Positions 1 to 9,955 of a stretch of 10,095 nucleotides of DNA are shown here, piece after piece (within the stretch, counting starts at the first letter, position 1; the number at the start of each line of letters is the position of its first letter). Both the position numbers and the translations under genes were made by a program. A model generated the notes under the pieces. It saw nothing but the letters and a program-made list of their open reading frames with translations. It made no database searches and was not told the DNA's origin. Origin of the DNA: Hepatocystis sp. ex Piliocolobus tephrosceles (lineage: Eukaryota; Apicomplexa; Aconoidasida; Haemosporida; Plasmodiidae). The stretch spans positions 1-10,095 of the forward strand of contig CABPSV020000574.1 of NCBI GenBank assembly GCA_902459845.2, given 5' to 3'.

Positions 1-2230
1 AGCTTTATCTGATGCTTCAATAGCATTTTTTTCATATTTCTTAGTCTCAGTTTCCGCATTTTTTGCCTTTTCTACAGTTTCAGCTTTATTTGCCTCTTCG
101 GCTGATTTTTCAGCATTATTTGCTGCTTCAACTGCTTCATTAGCAAATGTTTTTGTCTCTATTTCTGTTTTTATAATGATTTCTTTAATTGCTTTATCTG
201 CTTCAGTAACCGCTACTTTTGCTTTCTTAGCTGCTTTTTCAGCTTCTTCAATATATGGTTTAGCGCGTTCTACATCTTTACCTACATCTTTAGCTTTATC
301 TGATGCTTCAATAGCATTTTTTTCATATTTCTTAGTCTCAGTTTCCGCTTCTTTTGCCTTTTCTACAGTTTCAGCTTTATTTGCCTCTTCGGCTGATTTT
401 TCAGCATTATCTGCCGCTTCAACTGCTTGGCTAGCAAATGCTTCTGTTTTTTCTTTTATAGCTATTGCATTAACTGCGTCATGTGCTTCTTTAATTGCTA
501 CGTTTGATCTATTAGCTGCTACTTCAGCATTTTTAATATATATTTTAGCACTTTCTACATTTTTACCTTTATGTATAGCTTTACCATATGCTGTGATAGC
601 AATTATTGCATATTCCTTAGTCTCATTTTCGGCCTTTTTTGCCTCCGCTAAAGTTTCAGCTTTTTTTGCAACATCAGCTAATTTTTGAGCACGGTTTGCT
701 GCTTCATCTGCTTTGTTAGCAAACATTTCTGTTTCCTTTATTATAGTGATTTCAATAACTGCGTTACGTGCTTTGTCGCTTGCTATTGTTGCTTTTTTAG
801 CTGCTTTTTTAGCTTCTACAATGTATGGTTTAGCACTTTCTACATTTTTACCTTTATGTATAGCTTTACCATATGCTGTGATAGCAATTATTGCATATTC
901 CTTAGTCTCATTTTCAGCCTTTTTTGCCTCCGCTAAAGTTTCAGCTTTTTTTGCAGCATCAGCTGATTCTTCAGCACTGTTTGCTGCTTTATCTGCTTCT
1001 TTTGCATAACTCTCTACGCTTTCTACAATTTCAAAGGTTTTAACTACTCCATCTGCTTCTTTCATTGCTTGTTCTGCTATTTTAACTGCATCTTCGGCTT
1101 TTGCAATATATGTTTTAGCACTTTCTAAATATTTTCCTTTCCTTTTAGCTGTATCTAATGCCAATTTAGCATTATTAGCATAATTTCTAACATCAGTAGC
1201 AACATTTGTTGCATCTATCTTAGTTGTGGCTTCTTTTGCTGCAGAAGCTCTTTTTTCAGCCTGTTCAGCAGCCTTAACAGCTTTATTAGCTTCGATCTCA
1301 GTATCGATTACACGCTGTAAATTTTGAACCGCCTGTTTTGCCTTATAAACCGCATCATCTGCTTCAATAATATAATTTTCATATTTTCTAATATACATCA
1401 TAGCATTTGCTGAAGATTTTGCCATATTTTCAGCTCTTCTAAATAGTCTTTTAGTTTTTTTTTCATTATCTATAGTCCATTTTTCGGCTTTTTTTGCTTC
1501 TTCCATAGTTGTAGCATTTTTTGCACTATTGGATGCTTTTGTAGCCTCGATTGATGCTTTAACTCCATCGTTAACAAGCTTTTGGATTGTTTCTAGTTCT
1601 TGGTTTAATTTATTGATATTAAAAACTGCTTTATCTGCTTCTTTGGTTGCTTCTTGTGCTATTTTAACTGCATCTTCGGCTTTTGCAATTAATGTTTTAG
1701 CATCTTCTAAATGTTGTCCTTTGCTTTTAGCTATAGATAATGCTTTGCGAACATTTTCAGTATACTTCTTAGCATTAGTTGCAGCTGATACTGCTTCTAT
1801 TATAGTTTTAGCATTTTTTGCATCATTGGCTGCTGTTTTAGCCTTGTTTGCTTCTTCAACTCCATCGTTAACAAGCTTTTGGATTGTTTCTAGTTCTTGG
1901 TTTAATTTATTGATATTAAAAACTGCTTTATCTGCTTCTTTGGTTGCTTCTTGTGCTATTTTAACTGCATCTTCGGCTTTTGCAATTAATGTTTTAGCAT
2001 CTTTTAAATGTTGTCCTTTTTTAGCTTCATTTAATGCATTGGAAGCATTTTCAGTATACTTCTTAGCATTAGTTGCAGCTGATACTGCTTCTATTATAGT
2101 TTTAGCTTTTTTTGCATCATTGGCTGCTGTTTTAGCCTTGTTTGCTGCTTCAACTGCTTTGTTAGCGAGCGATTCAATTTTTTTTAATTCTAACTCATTA
2201 ACTGCTTTATTAGCCTTTTCAAGTATTTTA
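1..2230 (-). repeat. Coding tandem array, period 285-297 bp (95-99 residues), 7 units plus the start of another
   Basis: The sense motif Ala-Lys-x-(Tyr/Leu/Met)-Ile recurs at 1984-1998, 1687-1701, 1390-1404, 1105-1119, 820-834, 535-549 and 250-264. The spacings are exactly 297, 297, 285, 285, 285 and 285 bp, all multiples of three. Most units carry a glycine break just before it (KKGQHL, SKGQHL, RKGKYL, HKGKNV twice, DVGKDV); the 1390 unit is degenerate. Between breaks are long runs with Ala every 3-4 residues and Lys/Glu between, as expected for coiled coil or helical bundle. The left edge (1-170) matches 292-461 with an offset of 291 bp, so the array continues out of the window. Confidence 0.9.
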
Positions 2231-3021
2231 GAATCATTTTTAGGTGTATTATTACGATTTAAATTTTCTAAATATTTTTTTAAATCATCAGGCATATAAT
2301 CATATTTATTATATGGTATGTTTTCGAAACTAATATTGGTTTTAGATGTTTCTATAAATGTATCATGTGTTTTATTATTTGTTGATAATATATAATCTTT
2401 ATTAAAATCTCTTTTCACATTTGATGTATTTACTGTTACTTCATCCATTGTTTGTTTTGGTTTTATTATTTTAGAAACTTTTTCAACATTTGAAACAACT
2501 TCATTTGTTTTTGCAACTGAACTATCTGTTTTTTTTTTAGCTACTTTAACTTTATGATCCGCATTAGGATTAAAAAATTTATCACCAAGTATATTTTTTT
2601 CATATTTCGCATCATTAATTATATTACTCATGTTTATATTTTTATTTTTTTCATCCCTTTCAACATTTTCCGAAGATATATGGTCTTCACTTTCTTTATT
2701 GCTTTTAACATTTTCTAAACATGCACTATTTTCATTTTCTTTTAAACCTGCGTGATTATTTTTCCAATTATTTACATCGTTCATAATATTTTTTTTTCTA
2801 TTTTTATTTTTATTTTTTCTTAATTCATTTTTAGTAAGTTCAATAAACGATAAACCTTTATTTTTGTATAATCTATATATTGTTTGTTCTTTTTTAGCTG
2901 TTTCATTTTTATATCCTAATGATCTATCGTTTATCTATAAAAATGATAAAAAAAAGAAAAAAAAAAAAAAAAAAACGATAAATACAATTAATGTATGAAT
3001 AGTTGGTTATACAATTTAAAT

Positions 3022-3058
<37 letters not shown>

Positions 3059-3351
3059 ACATATATACATTTTCCTTTTTTAACTATATGGATAATTTAT
3101 ATTATTACGAATTTTTTCTTGTTTTTTTTTTTTTTTTTTATCCTATTTTTAGCCATATATATCATTCATATGATGACAATTTTTTTTTGGATTTATTTGT
3201 TTGCTCTCTTTGAGCCATATATGTCATGAAAACTATTACGAATTTTTTCATGGTGTTTATAAAAATTTACTTGTATAACGTATGGAATATATTCTCCAAA
3301 CAATTCACACACTATATATACATAAACTAAAAAAAAAATAATTCTTTTCAT
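1..3351 (-). CDS. Secreted/exported-type alanine-rich repeat protein, 3' end missing (two exons: 3351-3271 and 2934-1)
   Basis: I do not recognise this gene. Exon 1 encodes 27 residues: Met-Lys-Arg, then a hydrophobic stretch (IIFFLVYVYIVCELFG), a typical signal peptide. Its donor CAA|GTAAAT and the acceptor TTTTTATAG|ATA are both phase 0. Exon 2 is then open for 978 codons to the left edge, giving 1005 residues without a stop. Residues 28 to about 255 are charged, Lys/Asn/Glu-rich unique sequence. From about residue 256 on, the protein is Ala/Lys/Glu-rich, apparently helical and tandemly repeated every 95-99 residues. R31-S-L-G-Y, just after the splice junction, sits where Plasmodium PEXEL export motifs usually lie, but lacks the acidic or Gln fifth residue. 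An in-frame ATG nine codons upstream (3378) is an alternative start and also gives a signal peptide. Alanine-rich coiled coils occur in Plasmodium merozoite surface and exported proteins (P. vivax MSP3 family, for example), but no family-defining motif was seen. Gene reality is very likely; function is open. Confidence 0.88.
1561..2003 (-). repeat. Perfect 146-bp duplicated pair within the array (1561-1706 and 1858-2003)
   Basis: I compared the two blocks base by base and found no difference from 1561-1706 to 1858-2003; the first mismatch is 1707 (c) against 2004 (t). They encode an identical stretch that includes LNQELETIQKLVNDG. A second near-identical pair is 551-630 against 836-915. The first difference there, at 631/916, is silent (both Ala codons). 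This is much closer than the similarity between other units, so these copies were recently duplicated or homogenised. Confidence 0.92.
2935..3270 (-). other. Intron of the alanine-rich repeat protein gene
   Basis: This 336-bp intron begins GTAAAT and ends in a long T-rich tract followed by ATAG. Both flanking codons are complete (phase 0). The reading frame downstream of 2934 is closed upstream by the TAG that contains the acceptor, so a spliced first exon is required. The intron carries a 28-bp (AT)n run at 3027-3054 and a 17-18 base homopolymer near 3122-3139. The division signal-peptide exon / intron / long exon is the usual layout of secreted and exported Plasmodium proteins. Confidence 0.8.
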
Positions 3352-3474
3352 TGCATCAAATAAAAAAAAAATAAACATTTAATATTAGTGCAAAGTAAAA
3401 AATAAAAAAATCAAATGTACAATGTGTAGAACAATTATTGCTGTCTAACATATTTATCTATTTTTACATATGTA

Positions 3475-3491
<17 letters not shown>

Positions 3492-3508
<17 letters not shown>

Positions 3509-3520
3509 TTATATATATAA
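3492..3520. repeat. Poly-A followed by (AT)n microsatellite upstream of the alanine-rich gene
   Basis: A run of about 16 A bases passes into AT dinucleotides with one TT interruption, 140-170 bp upstream of the likely start at 3351. Similar AT runs are at about 4822-4852 and 5872-5889. Such tracts are ordinary in Plasmodium upstream regions. Confidence 0.9.
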
Positions 3521-6351
3521 AAGCATATATTGACTAATTAACTCTAAACACGTGATCCGTGAACAAGTTAACAAAAGAAACAATTAGGTTTGTTCTAATC
3601 TTAATTTTTTTTTTATAACTGTATGAAAAAATTTATTACTATATAACAATTTTAGCTGCCATATCTATATTTATATATATTTATTATTTTTATTCATTTC
3701 ATGTTTAAAAATATTAGTATATAAATTATAAAAAAATGGGCGTATGTATGTGTGTGTGTGTTTTTTTTTTTTTTTCAAAGGTGTAATTAAAATATTTTTA
3801 ATTCACTAAATTATCAAATATAAATTAGTTTAATAAACATACAATAAATTCTCTGAAAAAAGAAAAAATTAAAATTATTATAAGTTAAAAAAGAAAAAAA
3901 AAAAAAAAAAAAATTAATAACAACAATAATTTTTAATTTTAATTTAAAACCAAATCTAATAGATTAATTATAAATGAAATTTGTTTTAGTTACACAGATA
4001 CTAATATTGCAAAAGAGTAATTTTTTTTTACTTTAAGCTATGTTTTTTTTTTTTTTTTTTTTTTTCATTTTTTTTTAGATGAACACTCTGTTTTGTTTTT
4101 TTAAATAAAGTTAGCAAAACTTATCAAAACGAAACCATTTAATTTTCATTTATTAGGTGCATTACACATTTTTCTAAGTTTAGTAAAAGCGGATCTATAT
4201 AACCACATCATAATAAATGCGTGTTTTAAATGGTAATATCAAAAATCTTAATAAACACACAACAAATATTATTTTTGCTTTTTCTTTTTCTTTTTTTTCA
4301 TTATTTATAATTAAAAAAAAAAAAGTTTCATGTTATGCTTATTGTTATATATTTTTTTTTTTATATTATTTCTCTTCTATTTTTATACGTTTTCTAGTTA
4401 AATTTTCATGTAAATTGTTAATCATTATACGGTTAATAGTAAAAGCGTAATAAAGACGTTCCGTTATTATTTTAAAATTAAATATTGAATTTTTTTTTTT
4501 TTAGTATCTTCTTTCACTAAAATTAAAAAAAATAAAAAAAATAACAAATTTCAATGGCTGTGACTTTTATGGTTCTATTCAATTTTTTTTTTTTCAAATT
4601 AATAACAAGTGTGTGTAACTTAAACCAATCATTATAAAATGCAAATGAGTGATGTTTTAAAATGTAAATTATTTTTGTTTATATATATGACATGTTTTAC
4701 AATGACAGATCCACACATATAGAAAAAAAAAGACAAAATTAAAAATAAAAAAGCTACTTTGTTTCCAAGTTACAATATTATTATACTAATACATTGTATT
4801 GAAATGCATTTAAAATTTTTAATATATACATATATGTATATATATATATATACACTTTATCATTACTTTGAAAATTTAAAAGGTAAACCTTACAACATTG
4901 CCATATTTAAATAAAATTCATAATTACAAATAGACACACCATCATTCTTTCTACATTATATATTATAACTACATTTAAAAACTTATATTAACCACTTATT
5001 TTACATTAAAAAAGTTAACACAAATAATACTTTATATAGTTAAACTTTTCCAAATTTAAACTTTAACTAGAAAAAAAATATGTAAAATAAATAAAAAAAA
5101 AAAAAAAAAAAAAACACAATCATACTTACATTAATCATGATGCATATATTTTGACATATACTAATAATCACTAATAAAAAAATATATGTTGTATATACAA
5201 ACAATTACAGACAACTATATAAAATGAATATACAATGCACATTATGATGGATAAAAATTTTGTATATAATATTATTTTTTTCTTTTTTAAAAGTCATAAA
5301 AACATTAAATGGTAAACAATAAAAATAACTTTATTTATAATAAATTATTTTTTATTACTATGAAGTTAGTTTTTAATCAATAATATATAATATAAATAAT
5401 TAAACATGTAAATTAAAACACAAAATATATTTATGAGAACATATGTAATAAAAAAAGAAACAAAAAAAATATCTATTGCTTGTTATAGGATTATTCTACT
5501 GTTTACACCATTACCTATACAAAAAAATTGATCAGTAATTATAAAAAAAAAAAAAAAAAAATGTCTTATCATAGCATTATTTATTTTTTTTTATTTTAAA
5601 TTATTTGTGTAAGTCACATTACAACATACGTTATACGACAAAAGATTGTAAAACAAAGTTTATATTCATATTTACTACACCTAAACATTTTTTATTAGTC
5701 GTTTACAAATATGTACACTAATTTTTTTCTCATCTAATTGTAATGTCAAGCACAAACCCTTTTTTATGGCGACATGAGATTATTTATATATAGTGGAACT
5801 ATAAATGTCTGTACTAACTATTCCTTTCGTACTAAGTTGGATTATCGTCATAAGTAGTTTATTGTTGCAAGTATATATATATATATATACATTTAAATAC
5901 ACTGCAATAACAATTAAAACATTGTTTCATACTACATATAAAAATAAATCATAATGTTGTGTTTCTATATTAATTTATTATTGTAATTTCGTCCAAAATA
6001 AAAGTGAACGTGAGTGTGTGCCAATCAGAATCATTAAAAAAAATAAAAAAAAAATTACAATTGCAAATGTAATTCATTTTTATACATTTTATTTGTAGTT
6101 TATTTGTATTATGTTTGGACATTGTTTTTATTTTACTTTGACATTGTTCCCGTTTGTTTATGTTAAATTTGAAACTTTTTAGAATATGATACAAATAAAT
6201 GGACCAATTTAAAATATTATAAATAAACTTTTACTGTTTTATACTCATTAATTTATATGTTCATTTATATAAATGTTTGAGTTTTGGATCTATCATATAT
6301 TAAAAACATAGTAAAAACAAAAAACAAAAATGTGCCTTTTTATATTTAAAT

Positions 6352-6354
<3 letters not shown>

Positions 6355-6391
<37 letters not shown>
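6355..6391. repeat. (TA)n microsatellite, 37 bp
   Basis: This is an uninterrupted TA dinucleotide run, the longest in the window. It lies about 500 bp beyond the MON1 stop codon, in intergenic or 3' untranslated sequence. It is probably length-polymorphic between isolates. Confidence 0.95.
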
Positions 6392-6393
<2 letters not shown>

Positions 6394-6892
6394 GTAAATA
6401 ACTGTATAACTGCAATTAATAAACATGTATGAGTGTTAAATAAAAAAAAGAAAAAAAAAAAAAAAAAAGACAATACAAAATGTTACTATGCAATAACATA
6501 AAAAAATTAACTACAAAAAATAAAATAAAGTAATAATAGAACATATTAATTTTATTTAACTATTAAAAATGTGATTAATGTGTTTTTATAAAAAAAAAAA
6601 AAAAACTATAAAATTTTTGCTATTAAAAAAAAATATTATTATTCTGTGTAATTTGTAATTATAATACAATTATTACACAACAATGCATCAAAAAAAAAAT
6701 TGGTTATATTCAAATAAAGAAAAATAAAATAAAATGAAATAGCTTCATAAAAGTTTAATGTGCTATAATTTTTTTCCATTTCATTATAATATATTGTACT
6801 GTGATATACTGCACATGTAATAAATTATATGACATCATATTTTAACATAATATTTTTTAATATAATATTAAGTAATGTATATTAAAAACTAG

Positions 6893-7654
6893 TTAAGTAG
6901 TAATATGTTTAATGTTATTAATAAAGATCTCTTTATGGTATTTTGCTATGACTTTTAAAATTTTATTAATGTTATCATCGTTGACAATAACATAAAATGG
7001 TACTGTTAAATATAAATGATATAAATTAGTTCTTATTGCATAAAACTTTTCGTGTTTTGTTTCCATGTATATTTGTGCTGGTAACTTACAATCTTTTAAT
7101 ATATCATCACATTTCTGATATACTCTAAATATAGTTTTTATTTCATAATTGCACAATTTAGAACTATAATATTGTTTTAAATAAGGAATATAATAACATA
7201 TGTGAATAACATCAATATCCAAATTTTCAAGTAAAGGAAATGGGCAGTTGTTTGAGGCTTTAACAATTTCATCATAGCATTCTGTGCTCATCAACATCTA
7301 AAATTAAAAAAAAAAAAACAAAAATAAATTAATTACAACCACTTATAAGTACAATACGTATAAGGTTTTATCCAAAATTTACACACCATATACATATATA
7401 TATATTATATANNNNTATATATGTATATGTATATGTATGTGTCATATATGTATGTGTCATATATGTATGTGTCATATATGTTTGTGCCATATATGTATGT
7501 GCCATATATTTGTTTGCTCATTTTTATCCTAACCGCTTCAATCATCGAAGTATGTCTCGAAAGATAAAAAAAATCATTAGGTGATGCACCTGAACATATA
7601 TAAACACAACAAACCTTTTTTTTTATATAATTAATATAGGCATATAGAAATAAA

Positions 7655-7690
<36 letters not shown>

Positions 7691-9955
7691 GAAAAAAAAT
7701 ATATTTTAATAATTCCCTTTTTTTTTTTTTTTAAGACGATTTATTGCCTTATGGAGACATAAGTATATACACATTTGCGTGTGAAATTTAGTTATATAAT
7801 ACATATATGCTCTTGCAATTACATGCATGAATTAGTTTAAATACTTTATATAAAAACAATAACATAATTTTTTTTTTTTTTTTTTGCGTATTTTAAATAT
7901 ATATATTTACTTTGGGTTGTATATAGGCAAACATATAGGTGTCCATGATTCAACATTTTTGAAAGACTTCATTGATGTTATCATATTTATAAGGATTATA
8001 ATATCCATAGAATTAATAACATATTTTGATACTGATATCCCTATAATTTTATCATTTATAAATAAAAAAACTAATAAAACATTATTAATTTTAAATGAAG
8101 TTATTAAATTTTGTATTTTATTACGTATATCTTGTTTTATAGGTAAAGGTTCAAATCCATCACAAATTGAATACATATTTTTAGAACAAGAAGATATTAA
8201 ATTACATATTAGCATATCAGCACCATCTAACAAATATCTTATGTCAAATGAAGGTTTTATTTGAAACGATTTATCAATACTTTTAGTTAATAATGATATT
8301 ATTTGAAAATACATATAGTTTAATATATTCATTATATAATTAGTACTTTCATTAACTTTAGAAATACAAACCAAATATAAAACATTTTTATCTAAATAAA
8401 CTATTTTTGTATTTTTACCAATAATATATTTTAATGAGTTTTTCGTAGTTTCCTTATTTGTTTTTTTATTGTTTTTATCATCTTTATTTATTGTCGAAAA
8501 AGTAAATGATTCAATTTTTGATATTATAGCAAGTAATGTTCCATAAAAACTTGTTAAATTTTCTTCATTTCCATATCTTGTAAAAACTGGTTTACCTGAA
8601 TAAGTAAAAATGAAAAAGTGTCTTTTATGGTTATACCATAAAGGATTACTTTGATCTTCATGCAGTTTTTTTTTGTTCATTAAATCTTTTGCATTTTTTA
8701 CATCATCTGAGGTTTCTTTTTTATCAAAAGAAATTAATGCATTTACATCATTCTTATGGTTTTTTTCATTTTCTATTTTTTCATTTTCTATTTCTTTGTC
8801 TTCTATTTTTTCATTTTCTATTTCTTTGTCTTCTATTTTTTCATTTTCTATTTCTTTGTCTTCTATTTTTTTATTTATATGTACATCTGAACGTTCTGTA
8901 TTTACATTATTTTCATGTATGTTGGATTCTTTATCTGTTTTAGAATTTTTTAATAAAACATTATTTATCTCTTTATCATTTGACAAAATTTTATTACTTG
9001 AGTTTATATTTACATATTTATGTTCTATTTTTTTAATATTTTCTTTTATTTCTTTTTTTTTCTCGCTACTCTCTTCATATTTATTTTTCATAATATTTTC
9101 ATCATTTTGTACTATTTCATCTGACTCTTTTTTTACTAGTTCACTATATGTTATACTGTTTAATGAATTGCTTACGGCCAATGTATAATTAATTTTAGAA
9201 TTTTTATTCATATTTTTATAATCATTCATATTTTTATCTATGCTGAATTCTTCGTTTGTTAACAAATAAGCTTTGTCATTAAGACTTTCAGAACTCTCTG
9301 TGTTTTCAAGAGACAATTCTTTTGTATTTTTCTTTTCATAATCATCTGATGACTTTAAAAAATTATCAAAATCATTATCTGTTGAACTTGCATATTTGTG
9401 CGTTTGCTTTATTTCTTCACTTACATTATCATTTTTCAAAAAAAACTCACAATCCTCTTTTGGTATATCAACATTTCTATTATTTTTGTTATCATTATTA
9501 TTTGTAGTGTTATTATTTTTACCTTTATTACTGTTACTACTTTTACTATTAATATTTCCCTTTATAATTATATCGTCGTTTTTTATATCCATGAACTTAT
9601 CGTTGCCCTTTAGTTTTTTATTATCTATATCTTCAAAAAAATTATCAAGATCATCATCTGAATTTGAACTTAATGTTTCAACGCATAATTCTGGCGTATT
9701 TCCACTTTTTCTTATTAAATTATCATTGTTATAGCCATTAAATTCTTTTTGTAAATCGTCTGTTTTATCATCTATGTTGACATCAAAGAATGTTACACTG
9801 TCAACAGAAGAATCGTGTATATTAATATTGTCATTATTTTCCATTACATTATTAATCTTTTTCTCACTTTCATTATTACATTTTTTAGAATTACAAAAAT
9901 TTATATTATTCTTTATATTTTTTTCATCCTTCTCATCATCATGAGTGATTTTCAT
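6893..9955 (-). CDS. MON1: Vacuolar fusion protein MON1 homologue (three exons: 9955-7911, 7654-7534, 7297-6893)
   Basis: MON1 with CCZ1 forms the guanine-nucleotide exchange factor for Rab7, driving early-to-late endosome and vacuole maturation. The joined coding sequence is 2571 nt, 856 residues. Residues 1 to about 430 are acidic, Asn-rich and low-complexity, with an EDKEIENEKI repeat near 363-397. The conserved core starts near residue 435 with WYNHKRHFFIFTYSGKPVF followed by TRYGNEENL, matching the first longin-domain signature (K-H-x-F-x-x-S-x-x-G-K-P-x-x-x-R-Y-G). Further matches to animal MON1 are FQIISLLTKS, YLLDGAD, SWTPICLP (671-677) and, in the last exon, a C-terminal NLYHLYLTVPF that matches the GAFELYMCYSP region. 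Exon 2 supplies residues 682-722 (LFLYAYINYI, then VCCVYICSGASPNDFF), which fit between these blocks. Animal and yeast MON1 are about 550-650 residues; the extra length here is mainly N-terminal. ATG 9955 was chosen because upstream sequence is poly-T; an earlier start is possible. Confidence 0.9.
7412..7415. other. Assembly gap or uncalled bases (NNNN)
   Basis: Four N bases sit within AT repeats in MON1 intron 2. The true length is unknown, so any reading frame drawn across this point is unreliable. Confidence 0.99.
7436..7510. repeat. 15-bp tandem repeat, 5 copies
   Basis: The unit TATGTGTCATATATG is at 7436-7450, 7451-7465 and 7466-7480. Variant units with TTTGTGCC and TATGTGCC follow at 7481-7495 and 7496-7510. 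The unit length is a multiple of three, and the sense frame continuing from exon 2 is open through it, reading roughly (I-Y-G/D-T-Y)n. It lies inside the modelled intron 2 of MON1. Confidence 0.95.
7655..7910 (-). other. MON1 intron 1
   Basis: This 256-bp intron has donor CCAAA|GTAAATAT and acceptor T(32)AG|T. It splits a codon 2+1, restoring Asn682. The 32-base T tract (A on the plus strand, 7657-7688) abuts the AG. A nearer AG at 7616-7615 would shift frame and reach a stop, so the AG at 7656-7655 is preferred. It gives an exon that stays open and matches the MON1 family. Confidence 0.82.
8766..8870 (-). repeat. 30-bp coding repeat in MON1, three full copies plus a half copy
   Basis: Identical 30-bp units are at 8781-8810, 8811-8840 and 8841-8870, with a 15-bp half unit at 8766-8780. 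They encode (IEDKEIENEK)n followed by IENEK. The copies are perfect at the DNA level, which indicates recent slippage or unequal-crossover expansion. The segment is a highly charged insert about 40 residues before the conserved longin core and is probably disordered or helical. Confidence 0.95.
9667..9741 (-). repeat. Internal copy of a 75-bp duplicated coding segment (partner at 10021-10095)
   Basis: This block encodes the 25 residues from NGYNNDNLIRK to CVETLSS near residues 73-97 of MON1. Aligned by eye without gaps it matches 10021-10095 at 64 of 75 bases. The offset is 354 bp, a multiple of three. Confidence 0.9.

Larger units (their letters stand above)
3379..6892. other. Intergenic region without a convincing gene (about 3.5 kb)
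   Basis: Both flanking genes are on the minus strand, so this holds the 3' untranslated region of MON1 (right side) and the upstream/promoter region of the alanine-rich gene (left side). Open frames of 74 and 77 codons (5970-6194 minus, 4217-4450 plus) are biased to F/I/K/N and look like chance. I saw no tRNA, rRNA or obvious C/D-box RNA. The content is dA:dT homopolymers (e.g. near 3477-3491, 3896-3912, 4042-4065, 5093-5114, 5544-5561, 6450-6468) and (TA)n runs. GTGCA, the core bound by the AP2-I factor in P. falciparum, occurs at 3388-3392 and 4157-4161, and its complement at 5236-5240 and 6810-6814. Such a short motif may be chance. Confidence 0.75.
7298..7533 (-). other. MON1 intron 2 (donor uncertain)
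   Basis: This 236-bp intron is modelled from GCG|GTTAGG to TTAATTTTAG|ATG, phase 0 on both sides. The acceptor is strong. The donor is non-optimal, but it is the only GT on the sense strand between exon 2 and the assembly gap. A better donor (GTAAATTTT near 7383) lies beyond a 15-bp tandem repeat and the gap. Using it would put the repeat in coding sequence, but the frame across the gap as assembled reaches a stop. Confidence 0.55.

Noticed and set aside
176..688. Plus-strand open frame rich in Ala, Ser and Phe
   Set aside because: It is the antisense of the alanine-rich repeat array. The minus frame is open for 978 codons, is spliced to a signal peptide and has a coherent repeat structure. 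The same applies to 685-936, 713-1009 and 1529-2299.
2995..3213. Plus-strand open frame through (TA)n and poly-T
   Set aside because: It is low-complexity sequence lying in the intron of the alanine-rich gene, translated as Tyr/Ile and Phe runs.
4217..4450. Plus-strand 77-codon open frame, hydrophobic
   Set aside because: Its composition is driven by T-runs (Phe, Ile, Lys, Tyr), with no recognisable domain, no splice context and homopolymers within it.
5970..6194. Minus-strand 74-codon open frame
   Set aside because: It is Asn/Lys/Ile-rich, has no recognised motif and lies where MON1 3' untranslated sequence could be. A small gene cannot be excluded but is not supported.
7436..7510. CRISPR-like look of regularly spaced repeats
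   Set aside because: The units are directly adjacent with no unique spacers, and the genome is eukaryotic.
7884..8264. Plus-strand 126-codon open frame opposite MON1
   Set aside because: It is a shadow of the conserved MON1 core on the minus strand. Plus-strand frames at 8673-9188, 8689-8943, 9322-9507, 9396-9734, 9398-9613 and 9815-10015 are likewise antisense shadows.
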